Positions 7,134-14,945 of a stretch of 64,000 nt of DNA are shown here, piece after piece. A program made the position numbers and the translations under genes. Position 1 is the first letter of the stretch, and every line of letters begins with the position of its first letter. The notes under the pieces were generated by a model. The model made no database searches and had not been told where the DNA came from. It worked only from the letters and a program-made list of their open reading frames with translations. This stretch comes from Flavobacterium sp. (GTDB lineage: Bacteria; Bacteroidota; Bacteroidia; Flavobacteriales; Flavobacteriaceae), in contig NZ_SEBR01000006.1 in assembly GCF_004295795.1 (NCBI RefSeq), positions 148,659 through 212,658 of the forward strand, given 5' to 3'.

Positions 7134-7802
7134 ATGACCCTGAAAATACTCGCGCTGGTTTGCCTATCGCTTCTTTTTTTACCTAAAGAGGTTTTCGTCG
7201 CAAAACACCTCGTTAATGACCCTGATTTTGGCAAAACAGTGAATCTGATCCTGAGAAATGATGGCACTTATAACGTCAAGGAAATTCCTGAGAACAAGCG
7301 CTATTTCAAACCTAAATCCGCAAGTGGCCGATATAAGATATTCAGGGACATTATTTTTTTCGAAGACAGTAAACTTTTTTCCAAAGGCGTGCTACATGGT
7401 AATTATATCGAACTTTTGGGGCTTTTCCGCGTCAAAATCCGCACAAATCGGCTTGACGTAAAATCAGTCGACCAAATAAAAGAACCAGGTGACTTCGCGA
7501 TATTTTCTTTGAGTGAATTCCAAAAACGCAACTTCGACCCGACAGACGAGCCTTTCTATGCAACATCACGAGATTTCGACAAAATCAAGGCAGCGATCGA
7601 CTCGGCATTCACATCGGACACTCACAACTTCACTGGCAAAAAACAATCCGATTACTATAAACAATGTGTTTTCACGAGAAAGGCGAACGGCGAAATTGAC
7701 GTTTTTGTTTATGGTGAAGCCAAAGAATCGGGCATTTCGAAACAAAAGTGGAAATCGGAAATCGTACTTGTTAGTGACGGCGGAACTCTTACTTCGAGAT
7801 GA
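7134..7802 (+). CDS. Hypothetical secreted protein
   Basis: Unrecognised protein of 222 residues. The ATG at 7134 is chosen because it opens a signal peptide (MTLKILALVCLSLLFLPKEV) and lies 18 bases behind a full promoter; the frame is open 24 codons further upstream but that part overlaps the promoter. The body has alternating charged and beta-like stretches (VNLILRNDGTYNVKEIPENK) and no cysteine-rich or repeat pattern. By eye it is richer in A and T than its neighbours, which together with lack of a known family suggests an accessory gene. The following 168 bases to the next gene hold no ORF I would call. Confidence 0.6.
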   Translation: MTLKILALVCLSLLFLPKEVFVAKHLVNDPDFGKTVNLILRNDGTYNVKEIPENKRYFKPKSASGRYKIFRDIIFFEDSKLFSKGVLHGNYIELLGLFRVKIRTNRLDVKSVDQIKEPGDFAIFSLSEFQKRNFDPTDEPFYATSRDFDKIKAAIDSAFTSDTHNFTGKKQSDYYKQCVFTRKANGEIDVFVYGEAKESGISKQKWKSEIVLVSDGGTLTSR

Positions 7803-7970
7803 AAATGAATCTTTCGACTGGAAAAGTCTATGTTTTACACCCGCATTCGCACGGCTAACGAATTTTTCTTTTCACGATAATAGGCTTTTCGCTACCAATC
7901 AACACAATTTGGAACACCACTTATCGTTCCGATTTGTGACCACAAATAAAGCAATCAACGAACTTACCAA

Positions 7971-8330
7971 ATGACAAAATCCATACTTTTTACTTTATCG
8001 CTTTTGGCTTCCCTAACGAGTGTTTTCGGCCAAAAGAAATCAAAAACAGAATTCAGGTTCAAACAACCCGAAACGACGGCCGTTTTAATTTGCGATCACG
8101 TGCTCGACAAATCGAGAAAAATCCTTTATGCCGCCCACGATTCAGAAGGCGACTGGCAATTTTTGTGCGGACAGGACGACCACACCGACGAAAATGCCAA
8201 AATCATCTCATTAAGACAAGCGGTCGAGCTTGACGAGACGTTGAACGAACTTTACGAAATGCCCGCAAATGTCGGTGCCGAACGCAAAAGCGTCAACGAC
8301 AAATGGAAGCCGTTCAAACTCGCCAATTGA
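7971..8330 (+). CDS. Small secreted protein, possibly DUF2185-like
   Basis: Protein of 119 residues with a signal peptide (MTKSILFTLSLLASLTSVFG). The mature part shows AVLICDHVLDKSRKILYAAH then DSEGDWQFLCGQDDHTDENA and a C-terminal LYEMPANVGAERKSVNDKW. This order of motifs is shared by small widespread proteins of unknown function; I see a loose likeness to DUF2185 but would not insist. Those relatives are usually cytoplasmic, so the signal peptide is unusual. It follows the 7134 gene in the same direction and may share its promoter. Confidence 0.6.
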   Translation: MTKSILFTLSLLASLTSVFGQKKSKTEFRFKQPETTAVLICDHVLDKSRKILYAAHDSEGDWQFLCGQDDHTDENAKIISLRQAVELDETLNELYEMPANVGAERKSVNDKWKPFKLAN

Positions 8331-8467
8331 CACGCATTCAAAACGCGTAATGCCGTTTCGGCCGCAGTAAATCCTGTCCAAATTCAGCAAAAATCGTGTT
8401 TACAAGAAAGTGCGTGATGACGGTATTCCAACCGAACATTTTAGGCCATTACGCTCGCCACATTACT

Positions 8468-8475
8468 TATCTTTG
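8468..8475 (+). promoter_or_regulatory. -7 promoter element upstream of murQ
   Basis: TATCTTTG, a perfect TAnnTTTG match, 84 bases before the murQ ATG. No good -33 at the right distance. It predicts a 5' leader of roughly 75-80 bases. Confidence 0.5.
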
Positions 8476-8559
8476 TAAAACATCCACGCCACAAAACCTG
8501 CGAGATCACACATTCCAAGTGTGGAGACCCGCGCTCTTTTTTTGGCCAAAAACAACAAA

Positions 8560-9390
8560 ATGTCAGACTTCACCAAAACGACCGAACAAGCCTCGCATTA
8601 CGATTCCCTCGAGAATATGCCGCTAAACGAGCTGTTGGCAAACATCAACAACGAAGACAAAACCGTTCCGCTCGCCGTCGAAAAAGCGCTGCCGCAAATC
8701 GAGGCACTTATCTCGCAAATCGTTCCGAGAATGAAAAACGGCGGACGTTTGTTCTACATCGGAGCCGGAACTTCGGGCAGGCTCGGGATCGTCGACGCCT
8801 CGGAATGCCCGCCAACGTTCGGTGTTCCTTTCAATCTGGTCAACGGCATCATTGCCGGCGGTGACAAAGCGATCCGTCGTGCTGTCGAAAATGCCGAGGA
8901 CAACGCGGAACAAGCGTGGAAAGATCTGTTGGAAGCGGGAATTTCGAGCAATGATAGCGTCGTCGGGATCGCGGCTTCTGGCACGACACCATACGTAATC
9001 GGCGGACTCAAGAAGGCCAACGAGCACAACATTCTTACCGGTTCGATCAGTTGCAATGCCGGAAGTCCTTTGTCACAAACGGCCCAATTCCCGGTAGACG
9101 TTGTCGTTGGCCCGGAGTTCGTCACGGGAAGTTCGAGAATGAAAGCCGGAACCGCGCAAAAACTCGTATTGAACATGATCTCGACCACGACAATGATCCA
9201 ACTCGGACGCGTAAAAGGCAACAAAATGGTCGACATGCAACTCTCGAACGACAAACTCGTGGACCGAGGCACGAAAATGATCATGGGCGAAATCCCGGTT
9301 TCGTACGAAGAAGCTTCAGCTATGCTACACAAATACGGAAGCGTTCGAAAAGCCGTTGAAAATTACGATCCCAAAAGGCTCGAGCTATAA
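8560..9390 (+). CDS. murQ: N-acetylmuramic acid 6-phosphate etherase MurQ
   Basis: Cytoplasmic etherase that removes the lactyl group from MurNAc-6-phosphate to give GlcNAc-6-phosphate in cell-wall recycling. It has 276 residues, near the family norm. The SIS fold motifs are clear: FYIGAGTSGRLGIVDASECP for the sugar-phosphate site, GIAASGTTPYVIGGL, and GSSRMKAGTAQKLVLNM. The start at 8560 (MSDFTKTTEQ) is preferred to an in-frame start 13 codons upstream because the family begins about here. No muropeptide kinase or transporter gene adjoins it; the next gene is DUF6095. Confidence 0.95.
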   Translation: MSDFTKTTEQASHYDSLENMPLNELLANINNEDKTVPLAVEKALPQIEALISQIVPRMKNGGRLFYIGAGTSGRLGIVDASECPPTFGVPFNLVNGIIAGGDKAIRRAVENAEDNAEQAWKDLLEAGISSNDSVVGIAASGTTPYVIGGLKKANEHNILTGSISCNAGSPLSQTAQFPVDVVVGPEFVTGSSRMKAGTAQKLVLNMISTTTMIQLGRVKGNKMVDMQLSNDKLVDRGTKMIMGEIPVSYEEASAMLHKYGSVRKAVENYDPKRLEL

Positions 9391-9439
9391 ACAATCGCCT
9401 TGGCGCAATTCGCTTATTTCCAATCCAAAAATCCACAAA

Positions 9440-9658
9440 ATGCCTACAGATAAAATCTTGCTGAACAAAGGAATCAAATTTATGGCTTATGCGCTTCCTT
9501 TGTTTTTTATCGGACCATCGGTCATTTACAACGCTTTCCAGAATAAGGAAAACGCATGGCATTATTTGGTTTTGGCCGTCGGGATCACGATGTGTTTCGG
9601 TGCGGTCTATTTTTCGTTTCGAGGTCTTTCGACGATCGTCAAAAGCATGACAGATTGA
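9440..9658 (+). CDS. DUF6095 family small membrane protein
   Basis: Protein of 72 residues with two membrane helices (FMAYALPLFFIGPSVIYNAF and HYLVLAVGITMCFGAVYFSF) joined by a short charged loop. It starts 49 bases after murQ in the same direction, and I recall DUF6095 proteins beside murQ in flavobacteria. The ATG at 9440 is chosen over an upstream one that would overlap murQ. Function unknown. Confidence 0.75.
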   Translation: MPTDKILLNKGIKFMAYALPLFFIGPSVIYNAFQNKENAWHYLVLAVGITMCFGAVYFSFRGLSTIVKSMTD

Positions 9659-9806
9659 ATTATTGCCGCGTTTCCTGCCTGCAACTTTCATCTGCTTCCG
9701 GATCTATTTTTTGTCCTGAATTCGCAATGTAATCCAAACGACTTACCGAGTATAGCCCGACTTTTAAAGACAAGTCTCAAGTTTGTCAGGAAAAAATTCA
9801 GTCAAT

Positions 9807-10625
9807 TCAATTGTACTTCACAATCCAGTTCTCGATGTTGTCCAAAACGACTTTTTCGGAATCGGCTTGGTTCATTCCGCAGTCGTGACCTTTGCCTTGC
9901 ATGGTTATCAGTTGGCTTGGAACTTTTGCTTGCTTGAGTTTGTCGCGCATCAATGTCGCCTGTGAATACAAGACCAAATCGTCCTTGTCACCATGAAACA
10001 ACAATGTCGGGATATTTTTGATTTGGGCATAAGGACTGATTTCGGTGAATTTCCTTCCAGGCTTTCCGTCTCCATATTTCGAATCGGCGAGTTTTTCGAC
10101 GACATCGGATAACTGAAATTTGGCGATGTGCGCCTTGTTTTCTTCTGTATCGAATTGCGTCGGGCCACATAAAACCGCAATTGATTTCACGCCGGAATTC
10201 CGCGTGTAGGAATACAGCATGGCCAAATGCGCTCCGGCACTGATTCCCGAGAAATGATAGCCTTTGGACGCAAATCCATATTTCGACGCAACTTCGCGCA
10301 TGTATTTCTCTGCGTTGCCTATGTCGTCCAGCAAATCTTTCGCATGCACGTTCTCACTCACGTAGCGATAATCGACATTTGCCACGACGAACCCGCGGTC
10401 TCTTAGGTCGCGCGCCGTTTTATCGGTGAATTCTTTGCCGCCGAGACTCCATGCGCCACCGTGAAGCAGTAGCAACACAGGCGTTTTCGCGTCGATTTTC
10501 TTCGGAAGGAAAAGGTCGAGATTCTGTTGTCTTTCTTTTCCATACGCCAGATTGCGAAGGTCTTGCTGCGCAAATCCGACGAATGCCGAAAACAATAAAA
10601 CTACCAGTACTGAAAACTTTCTCAT
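9807..10625 (-). CDS. Secreted alpha/beta hydrolase (BD-FAE/esterase-like)
   Basis: Exported esterase-type hydrolase of 272 residues with signal peptide MRKFSVLVVLLFSAFVGFAQ. The oxyanion motif HGGAW (about 55-59), nucleophile Ser129 in GISAGAH, acid in HGDKDDLV and base His in GKGHDCGM make a full catalytic set. The family includes carbohydrate and feruloyl esterases and dipeptidyl peptidase-like folds. It overlaps the SASA esterase gene by four bases (ATGA), so the two form one operon, which suggests joint removal of acyl groups from a glycan. Substrate is inferred, not shown. Confidence 0.85.
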   Translation of the reverse strand: MRKFSVLVVLLFSAFVGFAQQDLRNLAYGKERQQNLDLFLPKKIDAKTPVLLLLHGGAWSLGGKEFTDKTARDLRDRGFVVANVDYRYVSENVHAKDLLDDIGNAEKYMREVASKYGFASKGYHFSGISAGAHLAMLYSYTRNSGVKSIAVLCGPTQFDTEENKAHIAKFQLSDVVEKLADSKYGDGKPGRKFTEISPYAQIKNIPTLLFHGDKDDLVLYSQATLMRDKLKQAKVPSQLITMQGKGHDCGMNQADSEKVVLDNIENWIVKYN

Positions 10626-11572
10626 TTTTTGTTAATTACCTTAAACATCTCATTCGCGAATTGTTTCCCGAAATCTATATAGCCCGCGGTGTCGTAGTGA
10701 TAAGCATCCGAATACGAATATTTCGAGGTTGTCCTGACGATTCCCGCGTGAGCATCTTCCCGAACATACTTTTCCTGCATCGCGCGGACGATGTCGCCAA
10801 ACTTGAATACGATTCCCGAATCGCTATTGCCAGAATCGCTGATTTTACCGATAACTACGGGCAAATCCTTAGTGCCGAAAACGCCTCTCATTTTCTCCAT
10901 CAGATGTTTGAGGTTGGCGTAATACTCAAAAGCGATTTCTTCGGTGAACGAGCCGTCGCCTTCGCCTTGCATCCACAAAATCCCCGACGGCACGAGCTTA
11001 TCTGGTTTTCCGTCTCCATCGATGTCTTTCGCCTCCATCGCGCCTTCTACTGTTTTCAGGAAAAAGTCGTATTGGTTGGGTTTTGCTTTGTATTCGGGTT
11101 CCCAACAGCCGAATGGACCGGTCGCCAGGCTGTCGAGTCCTGAGCCGTTTCTGGCATACTTTATTATGGCGATTTTTTCGCCCGGAAACAATTCCTGCAA
11201 CGTTTTGGCAAATGTGAGCTCGATTCCGAACCGATCTGACAATTTGTTCTGCTTTCCATCTGATGAAAATCCTGTTCCGTGGCCGGGTTTTAGCTGTTCC
11301 CACTTCCCGAGTCCAAGGTTTGGCTCTCCGTCTCCGCCTCTATTGCCGTCGAAAATATAGACGTCTTTTAGCGCCGTATTCAATTCAGTGGGCAAATCTT
11401 TTGTATATCCGAATCCTTCCATGTTCGATTGTCCGCCCAAATAGAACATTCTGTATGTATTGCCTTTTGCATCAGGAGATTTCGCCTTTTTGGATTGCGC
11501 TTCCGCGGATAAAATCGCGGCTAACGATGCAAAGCTGCAAAAAAGAATTCGGGATAGTCGGTTGTTAAGCAT
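10622..11572 (-). CDS. Secreted SASA-family carbohydrate acetylesterase
   Basis: Predicted SGNH-type esterase of the sialate O-acetylesterase/DUF303 group, 316 residues, exported (signal peptide to about AEAQ at 26). The nucleophile block GGQSNMEGF holds Ser49; the catalytic His lies in DAYHYDTAGY near the C-terminus; GILWMQGEGDG matches the conserved Q-E block of the family. Likely job: removing O-acetyl groups from plant or algal polysaccharides in the periplasm or outside. It is the first gene of a two-gene operon, and its start is directly preceded by two LacI-like palindromes. Confidence 0.85.
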   Translation of the reverse strand: MLNNRLSRILFCSFASLAAILSAEAQSKKAKSPDAKGNTYRMFYLGGQSNMEGFGYTKDLPTELNTALKDVYIFDGNRGGDGEPNLGLGKWEQLKPGHGTGFSSDGKQNKLSDRFGIELTFAKTLQELFPGEKIAIIKYARNGSGLDSLATGPFGCWEPEYKAKPNQYDFFLKTVEGAMEAKDIDGDGKPDKLVPSGILWMQGEGDGSFTEEIAFEYYANLKHLMEKMRGVFGTKDLPVVIGKISDSGNSDSGIVFKFGDIVRAMQEKYVREDAHAGIVRTTSKYSYSDAYHYDTAGYIDFGKQFANEMFKVINKK

Positions 11573-11625
11573 TTACTGTCGTTTATAAACGTTTACTGTC
11601 GTTTGTAAACGTTTACTGTCGTTTA
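11571..11625 (-). promoter_or_regulatory. Tandem 20-bp repeat with two LacI-type operator palindromes
   Basis: Three near-identical 20-bp units built on ttTACTGTCGTTT start at 11571, 11591 and 11611. Their junctions make CG-centred palindromes: TAAACGTTTA (11586-11595) and GTAAACGTTTAC (11605-11616), with centres exactly 20 bp apart. Such palindromes are typical LacI-family operators. They sit immediately upstream of the esterase start at 11572, so a repressor there would control this operon. No LacI-type gene is visible in the window. Confidence 0.55.
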
Positions 11626-11685
11626 CCATTGGGAAAAGTACGAAAAAAAGGCCGTAATTTTAGGAGTCAAAAACCGTAGCCAGCC

Positions 11686-12264
11686 ATGGAAAACCAACAG
11701 CCGAATTACATTACGAGCGCCAAAAGGCAGTTTCTTTATTACAAGACTCTTGGAGAAAAAGCAATAGCGCAATTGAACGAAGAACAACTTTTTGAGAGAC
11801 AGGATGAAGATTCGAACAGCATCGCGATGATCGTGAACCACTTGTGCGGCAATATGCTTTCGCGCTGGACTGATTTCCTGACTTCGGACGGAGAAAAAGA
11901 CTGGCGCGACCGCGACTCGGAGTTTGAAGATGTACTGAAAACCAAAAAGGAAGTTTCTGACGCTTGGGAAAAAGGCTGGAAGTGCCTGTTCGAAGCGCTC
12001 GAAAATCTGGCTGAAAGCGATCTTGCGCAAATCATATATATAAGGAACGAAGGCCATACCGTGATGGAAGCTATAAACCGGCAGATGGCACATTATCCTT
12101 ATCACATCGGGCAGATCGTGTTCTGTGCCAAGATGCTGAAATCGAGCGCTTGGGAAAGCTTGTCGATTCCGCGCAATGCCTCGCGAAATTACAATGACGC
12201 GAAATTCTCGGCAGACAAGGCGATGCGGCATTTTACCGAAGAGGAACTCAAAAGAATAAAATAG
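11686..12264 (+). CDS. DUF1572 (DinB-like) family protein
   Basis: Cytoplasmic protein of 192 residues in the DinB-like four-helix-bundle group, DUF1572. Metal-ligand-type histidines occur in IVNHLCGNM and in the block RQMAHYPYHIGQIVF, which fits the usual three-His metal site. Relatives are often called thiol S-transferases or damage-inducible proteins, but few have a proven reaction. It stands alone between a divergent esterase operon and an R1 element. Confidence 0.8.
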   Translation: MENQQPNYITSAKRQFLYYKTLGEKAIAQLNEEQLFERQDEDSNSIAMIVNHLCGNMLSRWTDFLTSDGEKDWRDRDSEFEDVLKTKKEVSDAWEKGWKCLFEALENLAESDLAQIIYIRNEGHTVMEAINRQMAHYPYHIGQIVFCAKMLKSSAWESLSIPRNASRNYNDAKFSADKAMRHFTEEELKRIK

Positions 12265-12316
12265 CGGGATTTGCTTGTGTGGTTTGAAAGCCGAGTCGTA
12301 CTTTTGCCACCGGAAT

Positions 12317-12462
12317 GCAGCCCCGATGGCCGCGGATAGCCCACAGGTTGCAGGCCTTTATTTTTACCGCCTGGCGCAGCGACCGAAGGAAGCTCGTGCC
12401 AGACGGCTAAAAATTTGGCCTGCAACCGAGGACTAGCAGCAAACAGCGGGATTTTGCTGCCC
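12317..12462 (+). repeat. R1 element, copy A
   Basis: 146-bp element beginning GCAGCCCCGATGG and ending TTTTGCTGCCC. It folds into a long hairpin: outer stem GGTTGCAGGCC (12346-12356) with GGCCTGCAACC (12417-12427), inner stem CCGCCTGGCGC (12367-12377) with GTGCCAGACGG (12396-12406), and the loop AGCGACCGAAGGAAGCT that is conserved in the other full copies. It lies between the DUF1572 gene and the next lipoprotein gene. Confidence 0.8.
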
Positions 12463-12479
12463 AAAAAAACAACTGCAAC

Positions 12480-12881
12480 ATGAGAATTCCTTCCAACGTA
12501 AAAAAAGGTTTCGCACTGCTTTTGCTGCTGCAACTCCTACTTTCGACAACTTCTTGCTACGAAACTCAACGCGAATGCAAGGATTTCAAGACCGGGGAAT
12601 TCGAATTCAAGACCAAAGTGGACGGCGTAATGCGAACCACGAAGTTCGTGAGGAACGATACGCTCGAGATTGATTTTTACCAAGGGAAATCAGACACTTC
12701 GAGTATTCGTTGGGTGAACGACTGCGAGTATATCGTGCAGAAATTACATCCAAAAAACATGGCGGAACGCAAGGCTATCGCCATGAAAATCTTGACCACG
12801 TCGAAAAATTCGTATACCTTTGAATACGGGAATGTAGGCAGCGCCGCGACCCAAAAAGGTACCGTTACCAAAATAAAATAA
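12480..12881 (+). CDS. Small lipoprotein, unknown function
   Basis: Exported lipoprotein of 133 residues: after a basic start comes the hydrophobic run ALLLLLQLLLSTTSC, with the lipobox Cys at 26. The mature part begins YETQRECKDFKTGEFEF and ends in a Thr/Lys-rich beta-like tail. Close flavobacterial relatives often carry the name DNA topoisomerase IV in databases; nothing in this sequence supports that, and the real topoisomerase IV genes are at 17-22 kb. It lies 12 bases before the terC start and may share a transcript with it. Confidence 0.75.
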   Translation: MRIPSNVKKGFALLLLLQLLLSTTSCYETQRECKDFKTGEFEFKTKVDGVMRTTKFVRNDTLEIDFYQGKSDTSSIRWVNDCEYIVQKLHPKNMAERKAIAMKILTTSKNSYTFEYGNVGSAATQKGTVTKIK

Positions 12882-12893
12882 CAGCCTGAATAA

Positions 12894-13691
12894 ATGGAAG
12901 TTTTCCTGAATCCGAATGCCTGGGTCGCCTTGTTGACATTGACTTTTCTCGAAATCGTGCTCGGTATCGACAACATTATTTTCATTTCGATCACTACCGG
13001 AAAACTTCCGCAGGAACTCAGAAAGAAAGCGACCAAAATCGGGATGTTTCTGGCTATGTTCATGCGCATCGCGATGTTGTTCGGAATCAGCCTTTTGATT
13101 GCCATGAAAGCGCCTTGGTTCGAGGTGAACATCTCATGGTTCGAGATTCACGTTTCAGGTCAGGCGATGATTTTGTTCCTTGGCGGACTTTTCCTGCTTT
13201 ACAAAAGTACGGTCGAGATTCGCGAAAAGGTAGAATATCACGGGGAAGAAGAAAAGGAAATCAAGAAATCGGCGACCAAGTCGTTCACGAACGTGATTTT
13301 CCAGATCATCCTTATCGACATCGTCTTCTCTTTTGACAGTATTTTGACGGCCGTCGGAATGACAAGTGGCGTCGAAGGAGCGCTTTACATAATGATTACC
13401 GCGGTTGTGATCTCGGTTCTTATCATGATGCAATTCGCCGTTCCGGTGGGAACTTTCGTAAACAAACATCCTTCTATCCAGATACTGGCGTTGACTTTTT
13501 TAATCCTTATCGGATTCATGCTGGTCATCGAGGCCGCCCACGTGGCTCACGCTTCGTTCTTTGGAAATACCGTTACGTCGGTTCCGAAAGGCTATCTCTA
13601 TTTTGCGATCGCGTTCTCCCTGTTGGTGGAATTCCTCAACATGAAAATGGACCGGAACAATAAAAGCAATTCACCTGACGAATCGGCCTAA
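12894..13691 (+). CDS. TerC family integral membrane protein
   Basis: Inner-membrane protein of 265 residues in the TerC/Alx family, whose members are linked to manganese export and tellurite resistance. About seven helices are visible. The conserved acidic helices are present: FLEIVLGIDNIIFISI near the N-terminus and DIVFSFDSILTAVGM in the middle. The charged cytoplasmic loop (EYHGEEEKEIKKSATKSF) divides the two repeats. It is followed after three bases by the small copper-operon protein, so it may be the first gene of a metal-handling transcript that runs to 16920. Confidence 0.9.
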   Translation: MEVFLNPNAWVALLTLTFLEIVLGIDNIIFISITTGKLPQELRKKATKIGMFLAMFMRIAMLFGISLLIAMKAPWFEVNISWFEIHVSGQAMILFLGGLFLLYKSTVEIREKVEYHGEEEKEIKKSATKSFTNVIFQIILIDIVFSFDSILTAVGMTSGVEGALYIMITAVVISVLIMMQFAVPVGTFVNKHPSIQILALTFLILIGFMLVIEAAHVAHASFFGNTVTSVPKGYLYFAIAFSLLVEFLNMKMDRNNKSNSPDESA

Positions 13692-13694
13692 ACC

Positions 13695-14063
13695 TTGAAA
13701 TTTCTAGTCATCATAACGGCGTTTTTCCTGCTTTTCAAACCGGTTTTCCCGGTGTTGGATTACGTCGTGAATTATGATTACATCTCAAAAGTGCTTTGTG
13801 AGAACAAGGCCAAACCAGAAATGCAATGTAATGGTAAATGTCACCTGATGCAGGAATTGGCCAAGTCGTCCGAAACCGAAAAACCGGCTTCCCAAAACGA
13901 CAAGAAAGCCTTCTCACCTATCGAATTGTTCTGCAACACGGCGACTGAAATCGTGCTTGAGCCCGTTTTTGAGATTTCCGCACGTACCCCTTTTTACGCT
14001 TTTCATACCTCGAAAGCCGTCGGTTTTGACGGCAGCGTTTTCCATCCGCCTATTTTGGCCTAG
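13695..14063 (+). CDS. Small exported protein with QCNGKCHL motif, start of MbnP/MbnH cluster
   Basis: Protein of 122 residues that probably starts at a TTG, since that codon alone gives the N-terminal hydrophobic helix (MKFLVIITAFFLLFKPVFPV) and no ATG is suitable. Next comes YVVNYDYISKVLCENKAKPE and the Cys/His motif MQCNGKCHLMQEL, a plausible copper or haem ligand set. The rest is low in pattern, ending in AFHTSKAVGFDG. I recall similar small proteins beside MbnP genes in flavobacteria, but no function. The link to copper is inferred from the motif and the neighbours. Confidence 0.65.
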   Translation: MKFLVIITAFFLLFKPVFPVLDYVVNYDYISKVLCENKAKPEMQCNGKCHLMQELAKSSETEKPASQNDKKAFSPIELFCNTATEIVLEPVFEISARTPFYAFHTSKAVGFDGSVFHPPILA

Positions 14064-14147
14064 TTGATTTTCTCGTTTGCGAACCTTTACGGGTTCTGCA
14101 TTTTCACGCCTTTTCGGCAACAATCAACTATTCTCAAAATTTTGGAA

Positions 14148-14945
14148 ATGACAGTAAAAACACTTTTTGCCGCAATGGCAAGCGCATGCCTTTTGGCCTC
14201 ATGCAGCAGCGACGACTCAAATGCGAATTTGGCAGGCGACGGCAGTATCAACATAGAATTCGACAACGTCTACGGATCGAACAACCTGATTTTGAACACG
14301 CAACCGAACACGACTTCCCAAAGTGAGATACTCAAGGTTTCCCAACTCAAGTACATCGTCAGCAACATCAAATTGAACAAAGCCGACGGCACCACGTTCA
14401 CCTACCCGAAATCACAAAGTTATTTTATCGTCGATGAAACCGATATGGCATCCCAAATCATCAACCTCCAAGGCATTCCGTCCGGCGATTACGTTTCGAT
14501 CAGTTTCGGGATTGGCGTGGACGAACAACAATGGCAGTTGGGCGCCGACGGACAAGGCGACTTTTTGGCTTTGGCGCAATCGCAGGACATGCTTTGGTCA
14601 TGGAGCGCGGGCTATAAATTTCTGGCGTTCGAAGGCACTTTCACTGCTCCGGGCGTTTCGTCGGAAACCGTATTCATGGTTCATACGGGCAAAACCGGAA
14701 CCGATTACAATTACACTTCGGTCACGATTCCGTTCACGAACGCCGCTTTGGTGCGCACGAACATCACGCCTCAGGTGCACATTTTTGCCGATGCCTCGAA
14801 AATCATCGACGGAACGAACAAGGTGATCCTGTCCCAAAACAACGAAGGCGGAATGGGCGCGATGATCATGGGCGGAGCGAATTTGCCTTTGATCACGGCC
14901 AACCTGTCGCAAATGTTTACGGTCAACCACGTACACAACGAGTAA
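14148..14945 (+). CDS. MbnP family copper-binding lipoprotein
   Basis: Exported lipoprotein of 265 residues (lipobox LLASC, Cys19). The beta-rich body with VSQLKYIVSNIKL, the Trp-rich block DMLWSWSAGYKFLAFEG (Trp150, Trp152) and FMVHTGKTG matches the MbnP family. In characterised MbnP proteins a tryptophan is oxidised to kynurenine by the partner MbnH and helps bind copper. The ATG at 14148 is chosen for the lipoprotein signal; the frame opens 28 codons earlier. Its stop overlaps the next start (TAATG), so MbnP and MbnH are translated together. Confidence 0.85.
   Translation: MTVKTLFAAMASACLLASCSSDDSNANLAGDGSINIEFDNVYGSNNLILNTQPNTTSQSEILKVSQLKYIVSNIKLNKADGTTFTYPKSQSYFIVDETDMASQIINLQGIPSGDYVSISFGIGVDEQQWQLGADGQGDFLALAQSQDMLWSWSAGYKFLAFEGTFTAPGVSSETVFMVHTGKTGTDYNYTSVTIPFTNAALVRTNITPQVHIFADASKIIDGTNKVILSQNNEGGMGAMIMGGANLPLITANLSQMFTVNHVHNE

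Noticed and set aside
6989..7186. A 65-codon open frame overlapping R2 copy 1
   Set aside because: It crosses the promoter and start of the 7134 gene and has no family likeness.
12480..12881. DNA topoisomerase IV label for this protein
   Set aside because: The sequence is a short lipoprotein. True topoisomerase IV genes are at 17110-22018.
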